Source: CBDCFV01 sp963664625 (lineage in GTDB: Bacteria; Chloroflexota; Dehalococcoidia; Lucifugimonadales; UBA3495). From it: a stretch of 64,000 nucleotides of DNA. The position numbers were made by a program, and so were the translations under genes. Where the stretch lies: the NCBI GenBank assembly GCA_963664625.1, contig OY761541.1, forward strand, positions 186,001-250,000, written 5' to 3'. The notes below the pieces were generated by a model, which was not told where the DNA came from, searched no databases, and saw only the letters and a program-made list of their open reading frames with translations. Below are positions 53,039 through 62,469 of this stretch, piece after piece; position 1 is the stretch's first letter, and every line of letters starts with the position of its first letter.

Positions 53039-54244
53039 TCATTCTTCGCCAAAGTACCGGTGGCGGGCGGTTTCGTCCAAGGGCTTGACCGGGCCGCTGA
53101 GGAAGGTATCAGGGTTGCGGGTCCGGTCTTCCTGCCACAATGAGAAGACTTGTCGGCGGCGCTGGTCGGCTTCGGAGCCGGTCTCCAGCATCAACCTGGT
53201 TGCCCAGGTCTCCGCCGTATGGATGGTGTGATGCAGTTGGCCCCACGACTCGGTATAGGCCTCCCCGGCCTCATTCCAGTCGTCGTTCTTTATCAATTGG
53301 TCTCGCAATTCCCTGGCGTTTGCCAAGGCGAGTGAAAGACCCTGGCCCCAAGTGGGGTCGGCCACCGCCGCAGCGTCGCCGACAAGGGCGATGCCGTTAC
53401 GATAAGGCTTTTCCACCCAGACCGCCGCGCCGGAGAAGGTCGCCAGAGGCCCCGCAGGACGGGCGTCAGCATAAAATTCCGCGGGCGCGCCCGTGTGGAT
53501 GGTAAGTTCCAAGAAGCGGGCCAAGTCTTGTTGGCCCTGTAACCGGAAATTCTCTTGGGCCCGAAAACAAACGTAGGCTCGCGCCCGCCCGTTGCCTTGA
53601 GGGAAGAGCAACACGAACAGGCCTTCTTCGCTCTTCATTCCAGCCAACGTGGCGTCTTCAGGGGCGGTTACGCCATCCAGGAGAATCCCGGCGACCATGT
53701 TCCCGTCGGGGTCATGGCGTACATGAAATCCACCAAAGGTCCGTACCTGGGAAGTCCTGCCGTCGGCCCCCACAACCAAACGGGCTGATATTTCCTCAGT
53801 ACGTCCGTCGGCCACTGCGGTGACAGAGGGGTTACCGTTAGCGGCAATATCCACAAGCCTTGCGCCTCGGCATACTTCGGCACCCGCGTCTATGGCGGCT
53901 TGCAGCACAGCTTCCTGGAGATTGGGATGGTAACAGGCCATCGCGGGTTCACTACATGGCGTGGTCCTTTCCAGGTTACGGTGGCCCGACCGGGAGCCGT
54001 CCTGGTAACCATCCCAGAAGGTCAACGGGTGGCCGCCGGCGCTCATTACCGTATCGTAGAGACCCAACGCGCGGAGTTCGGGCACGCCCCAAGGCATGAT
54101 GGCCTCGCCGCGCACCCGGTCCCTGAACATCGCCTCCCGCTCCAGGACGAGGACGCGGGCGCCGTGTTCGGCCATTCCCTTGGCCAAGGCAGAACCGGCC
54201 AAGCCGCCGCCAACGATAATGATGTCGTAGTCAGCCGATGTCAT
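53039..54244 (-). CDS. FAD-dependent monooxygenase (PHBH-fold)
   Basis: 401 residues. FAD-binding DIIIVGGGLAGSALAKGMAE, the middle VVGADGRTSQVR (DG motif) and the C-terminal GIALVGDAAAVADPTWGQGLSLALANA (GD motif) are all present, the set that marks group A flavin monooxygenases and geranylgeranyl-reductase-like enzymes. Substrate unknown. Convergent with the MFS gene (12-bp gap) and 43 bp after the inositol monophosphatase-like gene. Confidence 0.92.
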   Translation of the reverse strand: MTSADYDIIIVGGGLAGSALAKGMAEHGARVLVLEREAMFRDRVRGEAIMPWGVPELRALGLYDTVMSAGGHPLTFWDGYQDGSRSGHRNLERTTPCSEPAMACYHPNLQEAVLQAAIDAGAEVCRGARLVDIAANGNPSVTAVADGRTEEISARLVVGADGRTSQVRTFGGFHVRHDPDGNMVAGILLDGVTAPEDATLAGMKSEEGLFVLLFPQGNGRARAYVCFRAQENFRLQGQQDLARFLELTIHTGAPAEFYADARPAGPLATFSGAAVWVEKPYRNGIALVGDAAAVADPTWGQGLSLALANARELRDQLIKNDDWNEAGEAYTESWGQLHHTIHTAETWATRLMLETGSEADQRRRQVFSLWQEDRTRNPDTFLSGPVKPLDETARHRYFGEE

Positions 54245-54287
54245 GCTTCAGGTCATTCCAAGAAGTTGTCCGATTTACGGCGGTCGG

Positions 54288-55121
54288 TTACGCAGCGCCG
54301 GACCGCCAAGCAGTGCCGTCGGTCCTGCCAAGGAAATCGGACACCAGACCTGGGTTGGCGGCAATGACGCTGGGGTTTCTAAGGCTGGCTGGCTGCCCCT
54401 GCCTGTCCAGAACAACGCCGCCCGCCTCTTTGACCAAGATCAAGCCCACGGCCAAGTCCCAAGGAGACAGGGAGTGGTGGAAGTACAGGTCAACTCGGCC
54501 GGACGCGGCGTAGGCCAGTCCCAAGCCCGACGACCCCATCCAGCGGACGCTGACCAAGCCGGGCCACAGGTGCCTGATAAGGTCCAGGGCTTCACCGGCC
54601 CGAGTGTCAACGTAGCCAAGGTCACAACCCAGCAGGGCCCGCGACACTTCAAGGGTATCGGACACGGTTATAGGCGCGCCGTTCAGGAAGGCCCCTTGCC
54701 CTAGTGCCGCAGTGAAGGTCTCCTCCCGCACTGGGTCGTAAATCACGCCCGCGATGACCTCCTCACCCTCGGCAAGGGCGACCATCGTGCAGAAATGAGG
54801 GATGGCTTGGGCGTAGTTGCGGGTGCCGTCCAGCGGGTCCACGATCCAACGGTAGGGCGAGGTCTTATCGATCGGTTGGGACTCCTCGGCGAGAATACCG
54901 AAATCGGGGAAAGCGTTCGTCAATATTTCCAGCACGGCCTTCTCCGCGGCGACGTCAGCGTCGGTGACGATGTCATTGCGGCCCTTGAAGGTGATTTGCA
55001 GGTCTGAGTCCCACCCGCCGCGGATGATGTCGCCAGCGGCACGGGCGGCCTCCAAGGCAACATCGAGGGCACTGCGCCCGTCGGCAGTCGCGGGGAGGGG
55101 GCGCTTGGCAGCTTCGGTCAT
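54288..55121 (-). CDS. Inositol monophosphatase family protein
   Basis: 277 residues. Metal-site motifs GILAEESQP, WIVDPLDGTRNYAQ, and the C-terminal SPWDLAVGLILVKEAGG. Lithium-sensitive phosphatase superfamily: it may dephosphorylate inositol phosphate, histidinol phosphate or fructose bisphosphate. With ino1 at 35937 in the same window, an inositol role is attractive, but the two genes are 17 kb apart. Confidence 0.93.
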   Translation of the reverse strand: MTEAAKRPLPATADGRSALDVALEAARAAGDIIRGGWDSDLQITFKGRNDIVTDADVAAEKAVLEILTNAFPDFGILAEESQPIDKTSPYRWIVDPLDGTRNYAQAIPHFCTMVALAEGEEVIAGVIYDPVREETFTAALGQGAFLNGAPITVSDTLEVSRALLGCDLGYVDTRAGEALDLIRHLWPGLVSVRWMGSSGLGLAYAASGRVDLYFHHSLSPWDLAVGLILVKEAGGVVLDRQGQPASLRNPSVIAANPGLVSDFLGRTDGTAWRSGAA

Positions 55122-55161
55122 ATTGTCCTTTGCTTGTGATTAGGTTTGCGTTGCCACTTTA

Positions 55162-55560
55162 TTATACGCGGTTGGCTGGAGGGGTCGGGTCAGGCACTAC
55201 CGGCTTCAGAGGTATATGTCCCGGCTCCAGACGGAATAACCGTTCAAGTGCCTGCGCCATTTGGGGAGTCACGGGGCGTTGGTACGAAAGCACTTCGGCA
55301 AACGCATCGCTACTGCCAATGCAAGGGACCAGGTCGGCTTGGGTCAGACCCTTCTGGTCCATCCAGAACTCTATGACCGCCGCGGGGTTGGTCGGGGGGT
55401 CAATGGGGAAGTGTATGTCCTCGTATGCCTCAATCAGGTCGGCAAGCATGGCGTGTTCTTCCCACTCGAGTGTACCAGGTTCAGCAAAAAAGACTTCCCA
55501 AAGTCTGGCGAGAGCAGCCTGATGTTCCTCGTCACTCTGGGTGGGGTTGTTCCATTCCAT
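55162..55560 (-). CDS. HigA-like XRE-family antitoxin/regulator, no adjacent toxin
   Basis: 132 residues. YEDIHFPIDPPTNPAAVIEFWMDQKGLTQADL is the typical HigA start, followed by a helix-turn-helix (SSDAFAEVLSYQRPVTPQMAQAL). No HigB-type toxin frame is next to it, as the neighbours are the inositol monophosphatase-like and trpS genes. It may be an orphan antitoxin or a solitary regulator. Confidence 0.82.
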   Translation of the reverse strand: MEWNNPTQSDEEHQAALARLWEVFFAEPGTLEWEEHAMLADLIEAYEDIHFPIDPPTNPAAVIEFWMDQKGLTQADLVPCIGSSDAFAEVLSYQRPVTPQMAQALERLFRLEPGHIPLKPVVPDPTPPANRV

Positions 55561-55597
55561 TTGGCTTGCTCTCGGGCAAGGAGCCGACGGCCAACGG

Positions 55598-56632
55598 CTA
55601 CGAAAGGCCCATTTTTTCGTAGACCTCTTCGATGGTATTGCGGGCGATGGCGCGGGCGCGCTCGGCTCCGTGGGCCAGCACGTCGCGGACGTAGCCGGGG
55701 CGCTGCTCGAACTCGCGGCGCCTCTCGCGCAGGTCGGCCAGGTAGTCGTTGATGCTGGCGGCGAGGTGGCGCTTACAGTCGACGCAGCCCCGCTGGGCGG
55801 TGGTGCATTCGTCGTAAACGGCGGTTACTTCGTTGGCTGCGCTGAAGGTGCGGTGCAGGGAGTAGACGTTGCATACTGAGGGCCGGCCGGGGATGTCGCG
55901 GCGGGTGCGCTGGGGGTCGGTAAAGGCGGTCATAACCCGCTTGGTAGTGTCCTCGGGACTGGCGGCCAGGTCCAAATGGTTGTCCAGCGACTTGCTCATT
56001 TTCTGCTGGCCGTCCAAGCCCACTATCAACGGGTCTTCGGTAAGCCTGGCTTGGGGCTCGGGGAAGGTGTCGCCAAACTTGTTGTTAAAGCGGCGCACGA
56101 TCTCCCGGGCCAGTTCCAAGTGGGGGACCTGGTCCTGGCCGACGGGCACGGTGTCGGCCTTGTAGAGGATGATGTCGGCGGTCTGGAGCACCGGGTAGCC
56201 CACCAAGCCGTAGTTGACGGTCTCCTCGGTCTCGTCCATCTGGCGCACCTTGTCCTTGAAGGTGGGCACGCGCATGAGCCAACCCAAGGGAGTGACCATA
56301 CTGAGCAGGGAGTGGAGGGTCATCACCTCCGGTACGTGGGACTGGACGAAGACGATGCTCTGCTCGGGGTCGATGCCGGCAGCCAGCCAGTCCAGCACCA
56401 TGTCCTCGATGTTGGGCTGGATCTGAGCGGCTTCCTCGGAGGACTCGATGGTGGTGAGGGCGTGGATGTCTACGGCGCAGTAGATGCAGTCATACTCGCG
56501 CTGCAACTCCACCCAGTTCTGCAGGGCCCCCATGTAGTTGCCCAAGTGCAGGAGGCCGGTGGGGCGCATACCGGAGAAGATGATGCCTTTGTTGCCAGCA
56601 GAGGGTTGTTGACGGACTACCATAGACAACAT
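55598..56632 (-). CDS. trpS: Tryptophanyl-tRNA synthetase
   Basis: 344 residues. Class I synthetase with the HIGH-equivalent PTGLLHLGNYMGAL, the substrate loop YPVLQTADIILYKAD, VGQDQVPHLELAR and the KMSKS motif. A four-cysteine region near residue 275 (CTTAQRGCVDCK). ATG start at 56632. Confidence 0.98.
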   Translation of the reverse strand: MLSMVVRQQPSAGNKGIIFSGMRPTGLLHLGNYMGALQNWVELQREYDCIYCAVDIHALTTIESSEEAAQIQPNIEDMVLDWLAAGIDPEQSIVFVQSHVPEVMTLHSLLSMVTPLGWLMRVPTFKDKVRQMDETEETVNYGLVGYPVLQTADIILYKADTVPVGQDQVPHLELAREIVRRFNNKFGDTFPEPQARLTEDPLIVGLDGQQKMSKSLDNHLDLAASPEDTTKRVMTAFTDPQRTRRDIPGRPSVCNVYSLHRTFSAANEVTAVYDECTTAQRGCVDCKRHLAASINDYLADLRERRREFEQRPGYVRDVLAHGAERARAIARNTIEEVYEKMGLS

Positions 56633-56710
56633 TCCATTTCTTTGAGTGGGATTGTGGGGACGACGAACACGGGCAAGAGGAAGATACGAACGAGCGGGAT
56701 GGACGGGCTG

Positions 56711-57616
56711 CTATTCAGGGTCGGTATCCAGCCTCTCGCCCAACTCACTCAGGAACCTCTCGATTTCCGGAGAGAGGTCGGTGGTGGATGCCGCATTCTC
56801 CCGCCTGGCCTCTTCGGAGTCCAACTGGGCGTCGTAGTGGGCCTCCATCTGCTGGATAAGGTCCTTCAACTCCGCGTTTCGCTCTACGGTGGCGTTGAGT
56901 TCCCGGTACTGGCGCTGCCCGCGGCGGGTGGGGGCGAGGTCGGCGGGAATGTCTTTGTATACGGAGGACAGCACCTCAATCATGCGAGAGGTGCCAGCGT
57001 AGTCCTCTTCGAGCTGCACGTACTGGGGCAGGTGCACCATGAAATTGATGGACTCTATGTCCGAGTTTTCCACCCCCTCGGACAGCAGGTTCATTATGGT
57101 GGTGGGGCCCTGGTAGGTGCTTTGGCGCAACCTGAAGTTGGACACCGACTTGATTTGCGGCACGTCTCCCAAGCTGCCGGTAACCAGAAGGGGCCTGGTA
57201 TGAGGAACGGCGTCGTACATTGCCCCAATGCGGCAGTACCTCTTGACCCCGAAGTACTTCACGACTTCCAGAATAGAGTCGGTGTAGTCTTCGCCGTTGG
57301 AGTGAGGTTCCAAGAGGTGGAAGAAGAGGTAGTCGGGACCGTTGTCGGTGGTAGCGTAACGTATGTTGCTGTTGGGAATTTTGACTTCTCTGCGTCCGTC
57401 CACGTTCTTCATAACGGGGCGGTACCTGGTGAAGTCAAAGAAATTGCCGGGCCGGGCCAGGCCACCCAACTCCTTGGAACCCAAGTACCTTTCCAAGCGG
57501 TTCAAGGTAAGTGTGCCTACGCTTCCCACATCGACCCAAGGCCTGATCATGGCGAAGACGTGCGGGTCCCGGAGTTCCGGCAACGGTTCTTGTATCTCGA
57601 ATGCTCCTATACGCAT
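56711..57616 (-). CDS. PAC2-family (proteasome assembly chaperone-like) protein
   Basis: 301 residues of the PAC2 family: DFTRYRP, YLFFHLLEPH, RYCRIGAMYDAVPHTRPLLVTGS, PTTIMNLLSEGV and a C-terminal coiled coil (LNATVERNAELKDLIQQME). Bacterial homologues occur in Actinobacteria and Chloroflexi; their function is unsettled. No proteasome genes are in this window. Confidence 0.85.
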   Translation of the reverse strand: MRIGAFEIQEPLPELRDPHVFAMIRPWVDVGSVGTLTLNRLERYLGSKELGGLARPGNFFDFTRYRPVMKNVDGRREVKIPNSNIRYATTDNGPDYLFFHLLEPHSNGEDYTDSILEVVKYFGVKRYCRIGAMYDAVPHTRPLLVTGSLGDVPQIKSVSNFRLRQSTYQGPTTIMNLLSEGVENSDIESINFMVHLPQYVQLEEDYAGTSRMIEVLSSVYKDIPADLAPTRRGQRQYRELNATVERNAELKDLIQQMEAHYDAQLDSEEARRENAASTTDLSPEIERFLSELGERLDTDPE

Positions 57617-57670
57617 GGCGTAATCTTGCCAGAAAAGTATGGCGTTTTCAAGACCCGCATGAAGCTAATG

Positions 57671-57703
57671 AAAAGGCCCGCCGGAAGCATGGCGGGCCTT
57701 GGT
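57671..57703 (-). terminator. Intrinsic terminator after the ABM monooxygenase gene
   Basis: Minus strand: AAGGCCCGCC, eight-base loop, GGCGGGCCTTTT. A ten-pair stem and short T-run located just downstream of the 57741 gene. Confidence 0.8.
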
Positions 57704-57740
57704 GTTTCAACGATGGACGGCCTGAACAAACTTTACCAAA

Positions 57741-58034
57741 TCAGACGCCTACGTTATCGAAATACCGTATGGTGGGTGCGCCTTCAACCCACGCGCCCAT
57801 TTTCTCCAAGTCACCCCGCTCGGCCCTCCAATTGAGGTAAGCCTCGTACTGTTCCCGGGTGTCCCAACTTTCCACAATGACAACGTTGTTGGAGTCGTCC
57901 TGGCCCTGGTGGACCGTCAGCCCGTTGCAACCGTCGGACCCACGGGTGTGATGAAGCTCATCGCGTAGATACGCGGTCAGGTCATCCATGCTCCCGGGTT
58001 TCACGTTAATTTCCAGCAATACGAGAACGGACAT
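57741..58034 (-). CDS. Antibiotic biosynthesis monooxygenase (ABM/YgiN-like) domain protein
   Basis: 97 residues, dimeric ferredoxin-like ABM fold: VLLEINVKPGSMDDLTAYLRDEL, TRGSDGCNGLTVHQ, VVIVESWDTREQYEAYLNW. Small cofactor-free monooxygenases or quinol-handling enzymes. Has its own terminator. Confidence 0.9.
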   Translation of the reverse strand: MSVLVLLEINVKPGSMDDLTAYLRDELHHTRGSDGCNGLTVHQGQDDSNNVVIVESWDTREQYEAYLNWRAERGDLEKMGAWVEGAPTIRYFDNVGV

Positions 58035-58067
58035 CTTCGTTCGCCTCCCGATAGACTTCCCAACGAG

Positions 58068-58095
58068 TCCCGGCGCGCCTTAAGACGCGCCGGGA
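58068..58095. terminator. Hairpin downstream of the 58135 gene
   Basis: TCCCGGCGCG and CGCGCCGGGA form ten pairs around eight bases. No T-run. It probably ends or processes the 58749 transcript. Confidence 0.5.
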
Positions 58096-58134
58096 ATGCA
58101 ACTCGGGCCGTGCGTATTGTACACGAACAAGCGA

Positions 58135-58749
58135 TTATTCTTCTTCCTGTGATGGCTGGGGAGGCTGGTAGGGCATCGGCTCCGTTTTGGAGGCCGCTAC
58201 GGCCTGTTCCACCGTGAGCCGTGCTACGGACCTGCACAGAGGGTTGCCAAGGTCGCAGTTCCTGAGGTAATCGAACCCGGGGTCCATCCCTTCCAGCAAA
58301 GCTTTGACCCGGCCCTCACCGTGACGAGCGGCGATGGCGTAAGCCAATCCCCTTGGGTCCCGGTCCATGGAAACCTCGCGTTCCTCTCCTTCCTCTACCT
58401 CCATCTCGTAGTCAATGCGGTCCGCGATGGCCAGAGAGTCGAAGGCTTCCTGCCGAAGCCGAGCAATCTCTTTAAGGGAAGCATACAAGGTCTGTACGGC
58501 CATACCGGCAGCAGCGAGAAGACCCGGTATCTGGGCCTGTTTTTCAGCAGCGGTCTGGACGGCATGGCTGACCACTTTCATTGCAGCTTCTTTGTTGTGC
58601 TGGCGTTCAATACGCCGTTCCTCCTTTGCCTTCTGCATACGCAACCTGGGGGCTTCTTCCGCCATGGGTTGAAGCCTCATCAGTTCCTTTTCGGCTGCTT
58701 CAGCTTCTCTCAATCTCGATTCCAGGGAGGCCTCAAATCCTCTCAACAT
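58135..58749 (-). CDS. Coiled-coil protein of unknown function
   Basis: 204 residues, helical and charged. Residues 1-60 form a likely coiled coil (SRLREAEAAEKELMRL, KAKEERRIERQHNKEAA). A later part is RLTVEQAVAASKTEP with two cysteines (NCDLGNPLC). The ATG at 58749 has AAGGAG six bases upstream, better than the upstream ATG at 58788. No domain recognised. Confidence 0.7.
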   Translation of the reverse strand: MLRGFEASLESRLREAEAAEKELMRLQPMAEEAPRLRMQKAKEERRIERQHNKEAAMKVVSHAVQTAAEKQAQIPGLLAAAGMAVQTLYASLKEIARLRQEAFDSLAIADRIDYEMEVEEGEEREVSMDRDPRGLAYAIAARHGEGRVKALLEGMDPGFDYLRNCDLGNPLCRSVARLTVEQAVAASKTEPMPYQPPQPSQEEE

Positions 58750-58899
58750 CACGGTCTCCTTCACACTCTCAGGTATTAGACTCGACACCGGAACCAGGGT
58801 TGCCTGACTCCTTACTTGAGAGTAAGTTTACGGCAACATGCCCATCGACTTACTAGCGGTTAGCCGAACGAGTTTTGGGCAAAATCCAGAGTCGTTTTC

Positions 58900-58928
58900 T
58901 TGACCGGGTATTGAAATTCCAATAGACT
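58900..58928 (+). promoter_or_regulatory. Promoter of the HDAC-like gene
   Basis: TTGACC, 17-bp spacer, TAGACT, 35 bp before the GTG start. Confidence 0.65.
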
Positions 58929-58963
58929 CCCACCAGATTGCACCGAGTCTATGAGGAGGAACT

Positions 58964-60094
58964 GTGAGCCCTCGCGCCGCGTTTATCTATGACGATGCGA
59001 TGTCCCGGCACGAGTTGCGCCGGGACCACCCGATGCGTCCGGTACGCTTGCGTTATACCTATGACCTGCTACAGAGCTACGGGGCGTTCGACGAGAACAA
59101 CTCAATGCTGGTGCCGCCGCGGGCCGCCACCGAAGAAGAGCTGAGGAAGTTGCACGGAGCGGAGTACATTTCGGCGGTGCGAAGCTTCAGCATGGGCTTG
59201 AGCGGGTATAATCCGGGGCGTTTCAACTTCAGCAACCAGGGCGACAACCCCATGTACCGGGGCATGTACGAAGCGGCGGCCCTCAGCACCGGGGCATCGC
59301 TGGTGGCGGCGGAGATGATGGCCAATGGAGAGGTGGACGTGGCCTTCAACATCTCGGGGGGCCTCCACCACGCGTCGGCCAATCATGCGTCCGGGTTTTG
59401 CGTGTTCAACGATCCGGCGGTTGTGATCAAGCTCCTGCTGGAAAGAGGCCTGAAGGTGGCCTACCTGGATATCGACGCACACCATGGTGACGGGGTGCAG
59501 GAGGCGTTCTACGAAGACAACAGGGTGTTGACCATTTCCATTCACGAATCCGGGCAGTACCTGTTTCCGGGGACCGGGTTCGTGGCAGAGGCCGGTTCGG
59601 GGGACGGGGTGGGATATTCGGTCAACCTACCTTTGTATCCCTATACCGACGACGAGACGTACCTGAGAGCTTTCCACGACGTGGTTCCGCCGTTGTTGGG
59701 AGCGTTTGCCCCGGACGTGGTGGTGGCGCAACTGGGGATCGATACTTACCACAGCGACCCCTTGACCCACCTGCAAATAACGACCAGGGGCTATGTCGAG
59801 GCCGTTAGAGAGGTATCCAAGCTGGGTATTCCGTGGCTGGCCCTGGGCGGAGGAGGGTATGACCTGGGGGCAGTGGCCCGGGCTTGGACGCTGGCTTACG
59901 GTGTAATGCTGGACGTGGAATGGCCGGATGTGCTGCCTGAGGATTTCATACAATTGCACGGCACAGGTACGCTAAGGGATACGTTAGTTCCGGATATACC
60001 GGACCAAGTGCGGTTGGATGCTCGGCGGTTTGCTGAAGAAAGCGTGGCAAGTATCAAGGAGCGAGTGTTTCCGGTGCACTTTGCAGGAAGCTAG
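58964..60094 (+). CDS. Histone deacetylase-family protein (AcuC-like)
   Basis: 376 residues, arginase/deacetylase fold. Zinc-site and catalytic motifs: SGGLHHASANHASGFCVFNDP, YLDIDAHHGDGVQ, ISIHESGQYLFPGTG, QLGIDTYHSDPLTHL, LGGGGYD. Bacterial members deacetylate acetyl-CoA synthetase or polyamines; the target is unknown here. GTG start with GGAGGAACT upstream. Confidence 0.95.
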   Translation: MSPRAAFIYDDAMSRHELRRDHPMRPVRLRYTYDLLQSYGAFDENNSMLVPPRAATEEELRKLHGAEYISAVRSFSMGLSGYNPGRFNFSNQGDNPMYRGMYEAAALSTGASLVAAEMMANGEVDVAFNISGGLHHASANHASGFCVFNDPAVVIKLLLERGLKVAYLDIDAHHGDGVQEAFYEDNRVLTISIHESGQYLFPGTGFVAEAGSGDGVGYSVNLPLYPYTDDETYLRAFHDVVPPLLGAFAPDVVVAQLGIDTYHSDPLTHLQITTRGYVEAVREVSKLGIPWLALGGGGYDLGAVARAWTLAYGVMLDVEWPDVLPEDFIQLHGTGTLRDTLVPDIPDQVRLDARRFAEESVASIKERVFPVHFAGS

Positions 60095-60148
60095 ACCGGG
60101 ATTGGCCTTAGCGGCGCTTCATCCCAACCCCGGTCTGTCAGCGGTCCT

Positions 60149-60433
60149 CTAATTGACCTGATGCTCCCGGCGAAGCAGCTCCTTGGCTGCGTCCCCAATG
60201 TTGGCCTCGATAGCGTCCCGAAGCGTAGCGTAGATAGACTTGTTGATGGCGCCCATCATCCAAGGTTCAAAGTCCGGATCGGCCTGGTACCCGTTTTTAA
60301 CGGCTATCAGACGTTGCAGCAGACTAAGGTAATGGTATTGCAAACGGGTCAATGGTTGTTCGATCCCGTCAAGGGCGTCGGTCCCGCTGTTCTCAATTAC
60401 CTCTTGTTCTGCGCTGTCTTGCTGAGTGCCCAT
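60149..60433 (-). CDS. Small conserved-looking protein of unknown function
   Basis: 94 residues, acidic N-terminus and helical core (RLQYHYLSLLQRLIAVKNGY, WMMGAINKSIYATLRDAIE). GAGAGGAC directly before the ATG and an extended -10 promoter (TGGTATAAT, 60489-60497) support expression. No family recognised. Confidence 0.7.
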   Translation of the reverse strand: MGTQQDSAEQEVIENSGTDALDGIEQPLTRLQYHYLSLLQRLIAVKNGYQADPDFEPWMMGAINKSIYATLRDAIEANIGDAAKELLRREHQVN

Positions 60434-60488
60434 GTCCTCTCCATCAAATTAGTCCTGAATGTTCGATGACAACGAGGTCAGGACCTTT

Positions 60489-60497
60489 ATTATACCA
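60489..60497 (-). promoter_or_regulatory. Extended -10 promoter of the 94-residue gene
   Basis: Minus strand TGGTATAAT, a perfect -10 with the TGn extension; no clear -35. Confidence 0.55.
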
Positions 60498-60535
60498 GAT
60501 GCCGCAGCCCCGCGATAACGATATGGCTATCCCTT

Positions 60536-62431
60536 TCAGACCTCCCGGAATTCTCCTTCCACGGTGTCGTCACCGGGCGCCGCTCCTCCCGAGGCATCGG
60601 GGCCGCCGCCGGAAGGGCCTTCCGTCTGCCTGTAAACGGCCTCGCCCAACCGCTGCATTGAAGCGTTGAGGTCCGCCATCGCGGACTGCATCTCGGCCAC
60701 GTTGTTGTTGGCGATGGCGGTCTTCAGGGTTGCTATCTTCCCCTCCACCTCGGCCTTCAGGTCTTCAGGCACCTTATCGGCGTTGTCCTGCAACAACTTC
60801 TCGGTGGTGTAGACCAGGGAATCGGCTTGGTTGCGAGTCTCTATTTCCGCTCTTCGCTGCTGGTCGGCGGCTTCGTTGGCCTTGGCTTCGTTGACCATGC
60901 GGTCGATGTCGTCCTTGGAGAGACCCGAACCCGACTGAATAACGATCCTCTGCTCTTTCCCGGTCCCCTTGTCCTGGGCCGACACGCTGAGGATACCGTT
61001 GGCGTCGATGTCGAACATGACCTCGATCTGGGGTATGCCCCTGGGCGCCGGCAGAATGCCGTCCAGCATGAAGCGTCCGATGGACTTGTTGTCCACAGCC
61101 ATCGGCCGTTCGCCCTGCAGCACGTGGATGTCCACACTGGTCTGGCTGTCGGCAGCGGTGGTGAAAGTCTCCGCCTTCCTGGTAGGAATAGTGGTGTTGC
61201 GGGGAATCAAGGTAGTAAGGACACCGCCCAATGTCTCCAGTCCCAGCGTCAACGGGGTTACATCCAGCAATACAATGTCACTGACGTCCCCGGCCAACAC
61301 ACCGGCCTGGATCGCCGCCCCCAAGGCCACGGCCTCGTCGGGGTTGACGTTGCGATTGGGTTCCCTGCCGAAGACCTGCTTGACCTTTTCCAGGACGGCG
61401 GGCATCCGGGTCATGCCGCCCACTACAATGACCTCGTCGATGTCTCCGGAAGCCAAGCCGGCGTCGGTCAACGCTTGGCGGCACGGGGCCTCGGTACGGT
61501 CTATCAACCCGGACACCAATTGCTCGAGGCGCGCCCTGCTCAGAGTCTTGACCAAGTGGGCCGGTCCGCTGGCGTCGGCAGTGATAAACGGCAGGTTGAT
61601 TTCCGTTTCCAGAACGCTGGAGAGCTCCACTTTGGCGCGTTCGGCGGCGTCCCGAAGCCTTTGCAGGGCCATCTTGTCGTTGGCGAGGTCGATGCCGGTC
61701 TCTTGGCGGAACTCTTGTATCAGCCAGTCGAGTATCCGCTGGTCGAAGTCGTCGCCGCCAAGGTAGGTGTCGCCGTTGGTGGACTTGACCTCGAAGACAC
61801 CCTCGCCCATTTGCAGGATGGTGACGTCGAAGGTGCCGCCACCAAGGTCGAACACCACGATGGTGGCGTCGGTGTGGGTCTTGTCCACGCCGTAGGCCAG
61901 CGAGGAGGCCGTCGGCTCATTGATGATGCGCAGCACTTCCAGCCCGGCGATGGTGCCGGCGTCCTTGGTGGCTTGCCGCTGGGCGTCGTTGAAGTAGGCG
62001 GGCACGGTGATTACGGCCTGATTGACCGGTTCGCCGAGCTTGGCCTCCGCGTCCTGCTTTATCTTTTGCAGCACAAAAGACGAAATCTGGGGCGGCGCGT
62101 GGGTCTGGCCCGCCATCTCCACGTGGGCGCTGCCGTCGGACCCTTGGACGATTTTATATGGCAGGCGATTGAGGGCCGATGTAATTTCGGGGTCGGTGTA
62201 CTTCCGGCCCATGAGCCGCTTGACGGAGAAGAGGGTATTCTCCGGATTGGTGACAGCCTGCCGCTTGGCGATCTGGCCCACATAGCGCTCGCCGGTCTTG
62301 GCGTTGACCGCCACCACCGAGGGCGTCAGCCGCGCTCCCTCGGCGTTTTCCACTACGACAGGTTCCCCGGCATCTATCACCGCCGCAACTGAATTGGTAG
62401 TACCCAAGTCAATACCCAATACTTTTGCCAT
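60536..62431 (-). CDS. dnaK: Chaperone DnaK (Hsp70)
   Basis: 631 residues. ATPase domain beginning AKVLGIDLGTTNSVAAVI, with VVFDLGGGTFDVTIL and VIVVGGMTRMPAVLEKV. Substrate-binding domain (DVTPLTLGLETLGG) and lid follow. ATG at 62431 after AAAGGAGG. The tail ends DDTVEGEFREV. Last gene of the hspR-grpE-dnaK run. Confidence 0.99.
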   Translation of the reverse strand: MAKVLGIDLGTTNSVAAVIDAGEPVVVENAEGARLTPSVVAVNAKTGERYVGQIAKRQAVTNPENTLFSVKRLMGRKYTDPEITSALNRLPYKIVQGSDGSAHVEMAGQTHAPPQISSFVLQKIKQDAEAKLGEPVNQAVITVPAYFNDAQRQATKDAGTIAGLEVLRIINEPTASSLAYGVDKTHTDATIVVFDLGGGTFDVTILQMGEGVFEVKSTNGDTYLGGDDFDQRILDWLIQEFRQETGIDLANDKMALQRLRDAAERAKVELSSVLETEINLPFITADASGPAHLVKTLSRARLEQLVSGLIDRTEAPCRQALTDAGLASGDIDEVIVVGGMTRMPAVLEKVKQVFGREPNRNVNPDEAVALGAAIQAGVLAGDVSDIVLLDVTPLTLGLETLGGVLTTLIPRNTTIPTRKAETFTTAADSQTSVDIHVLQGERPMAVDNKSIGRFMLDGILPAPRGIPQIEVMFDIDANGILSVSAQDKGTGKEQRIVIQSGSGLSKDDIDRMVNEAKANEAADQQRRAEIETRNQADSLVYTTEKLLQDNADKVPEDLKAEVEGKIATLKTAIANNNVAEMQSAMADLNASMQRLGEAVYRQTEGPSGGGPDASGGAAPGDDTVEGEFREV

Positions 62432-62469
62432 ATCCAGCCTCCTTTGCTGAGGGAGCAATTATTTTCGTT

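Noticed and set aside
55976..57835. A 619-codon open frame on the plus strand
   Set aside because: It is antisense to trpS and the PAC2 gene, has repetitive low-complexity composition (many V, G, H) and no recognisable domain.
60827..62392. A 521-codon open frame opposite dnaK
   Set aside because: Mirror of the dnaK codon pattern; no ribosome-binding site or domain.
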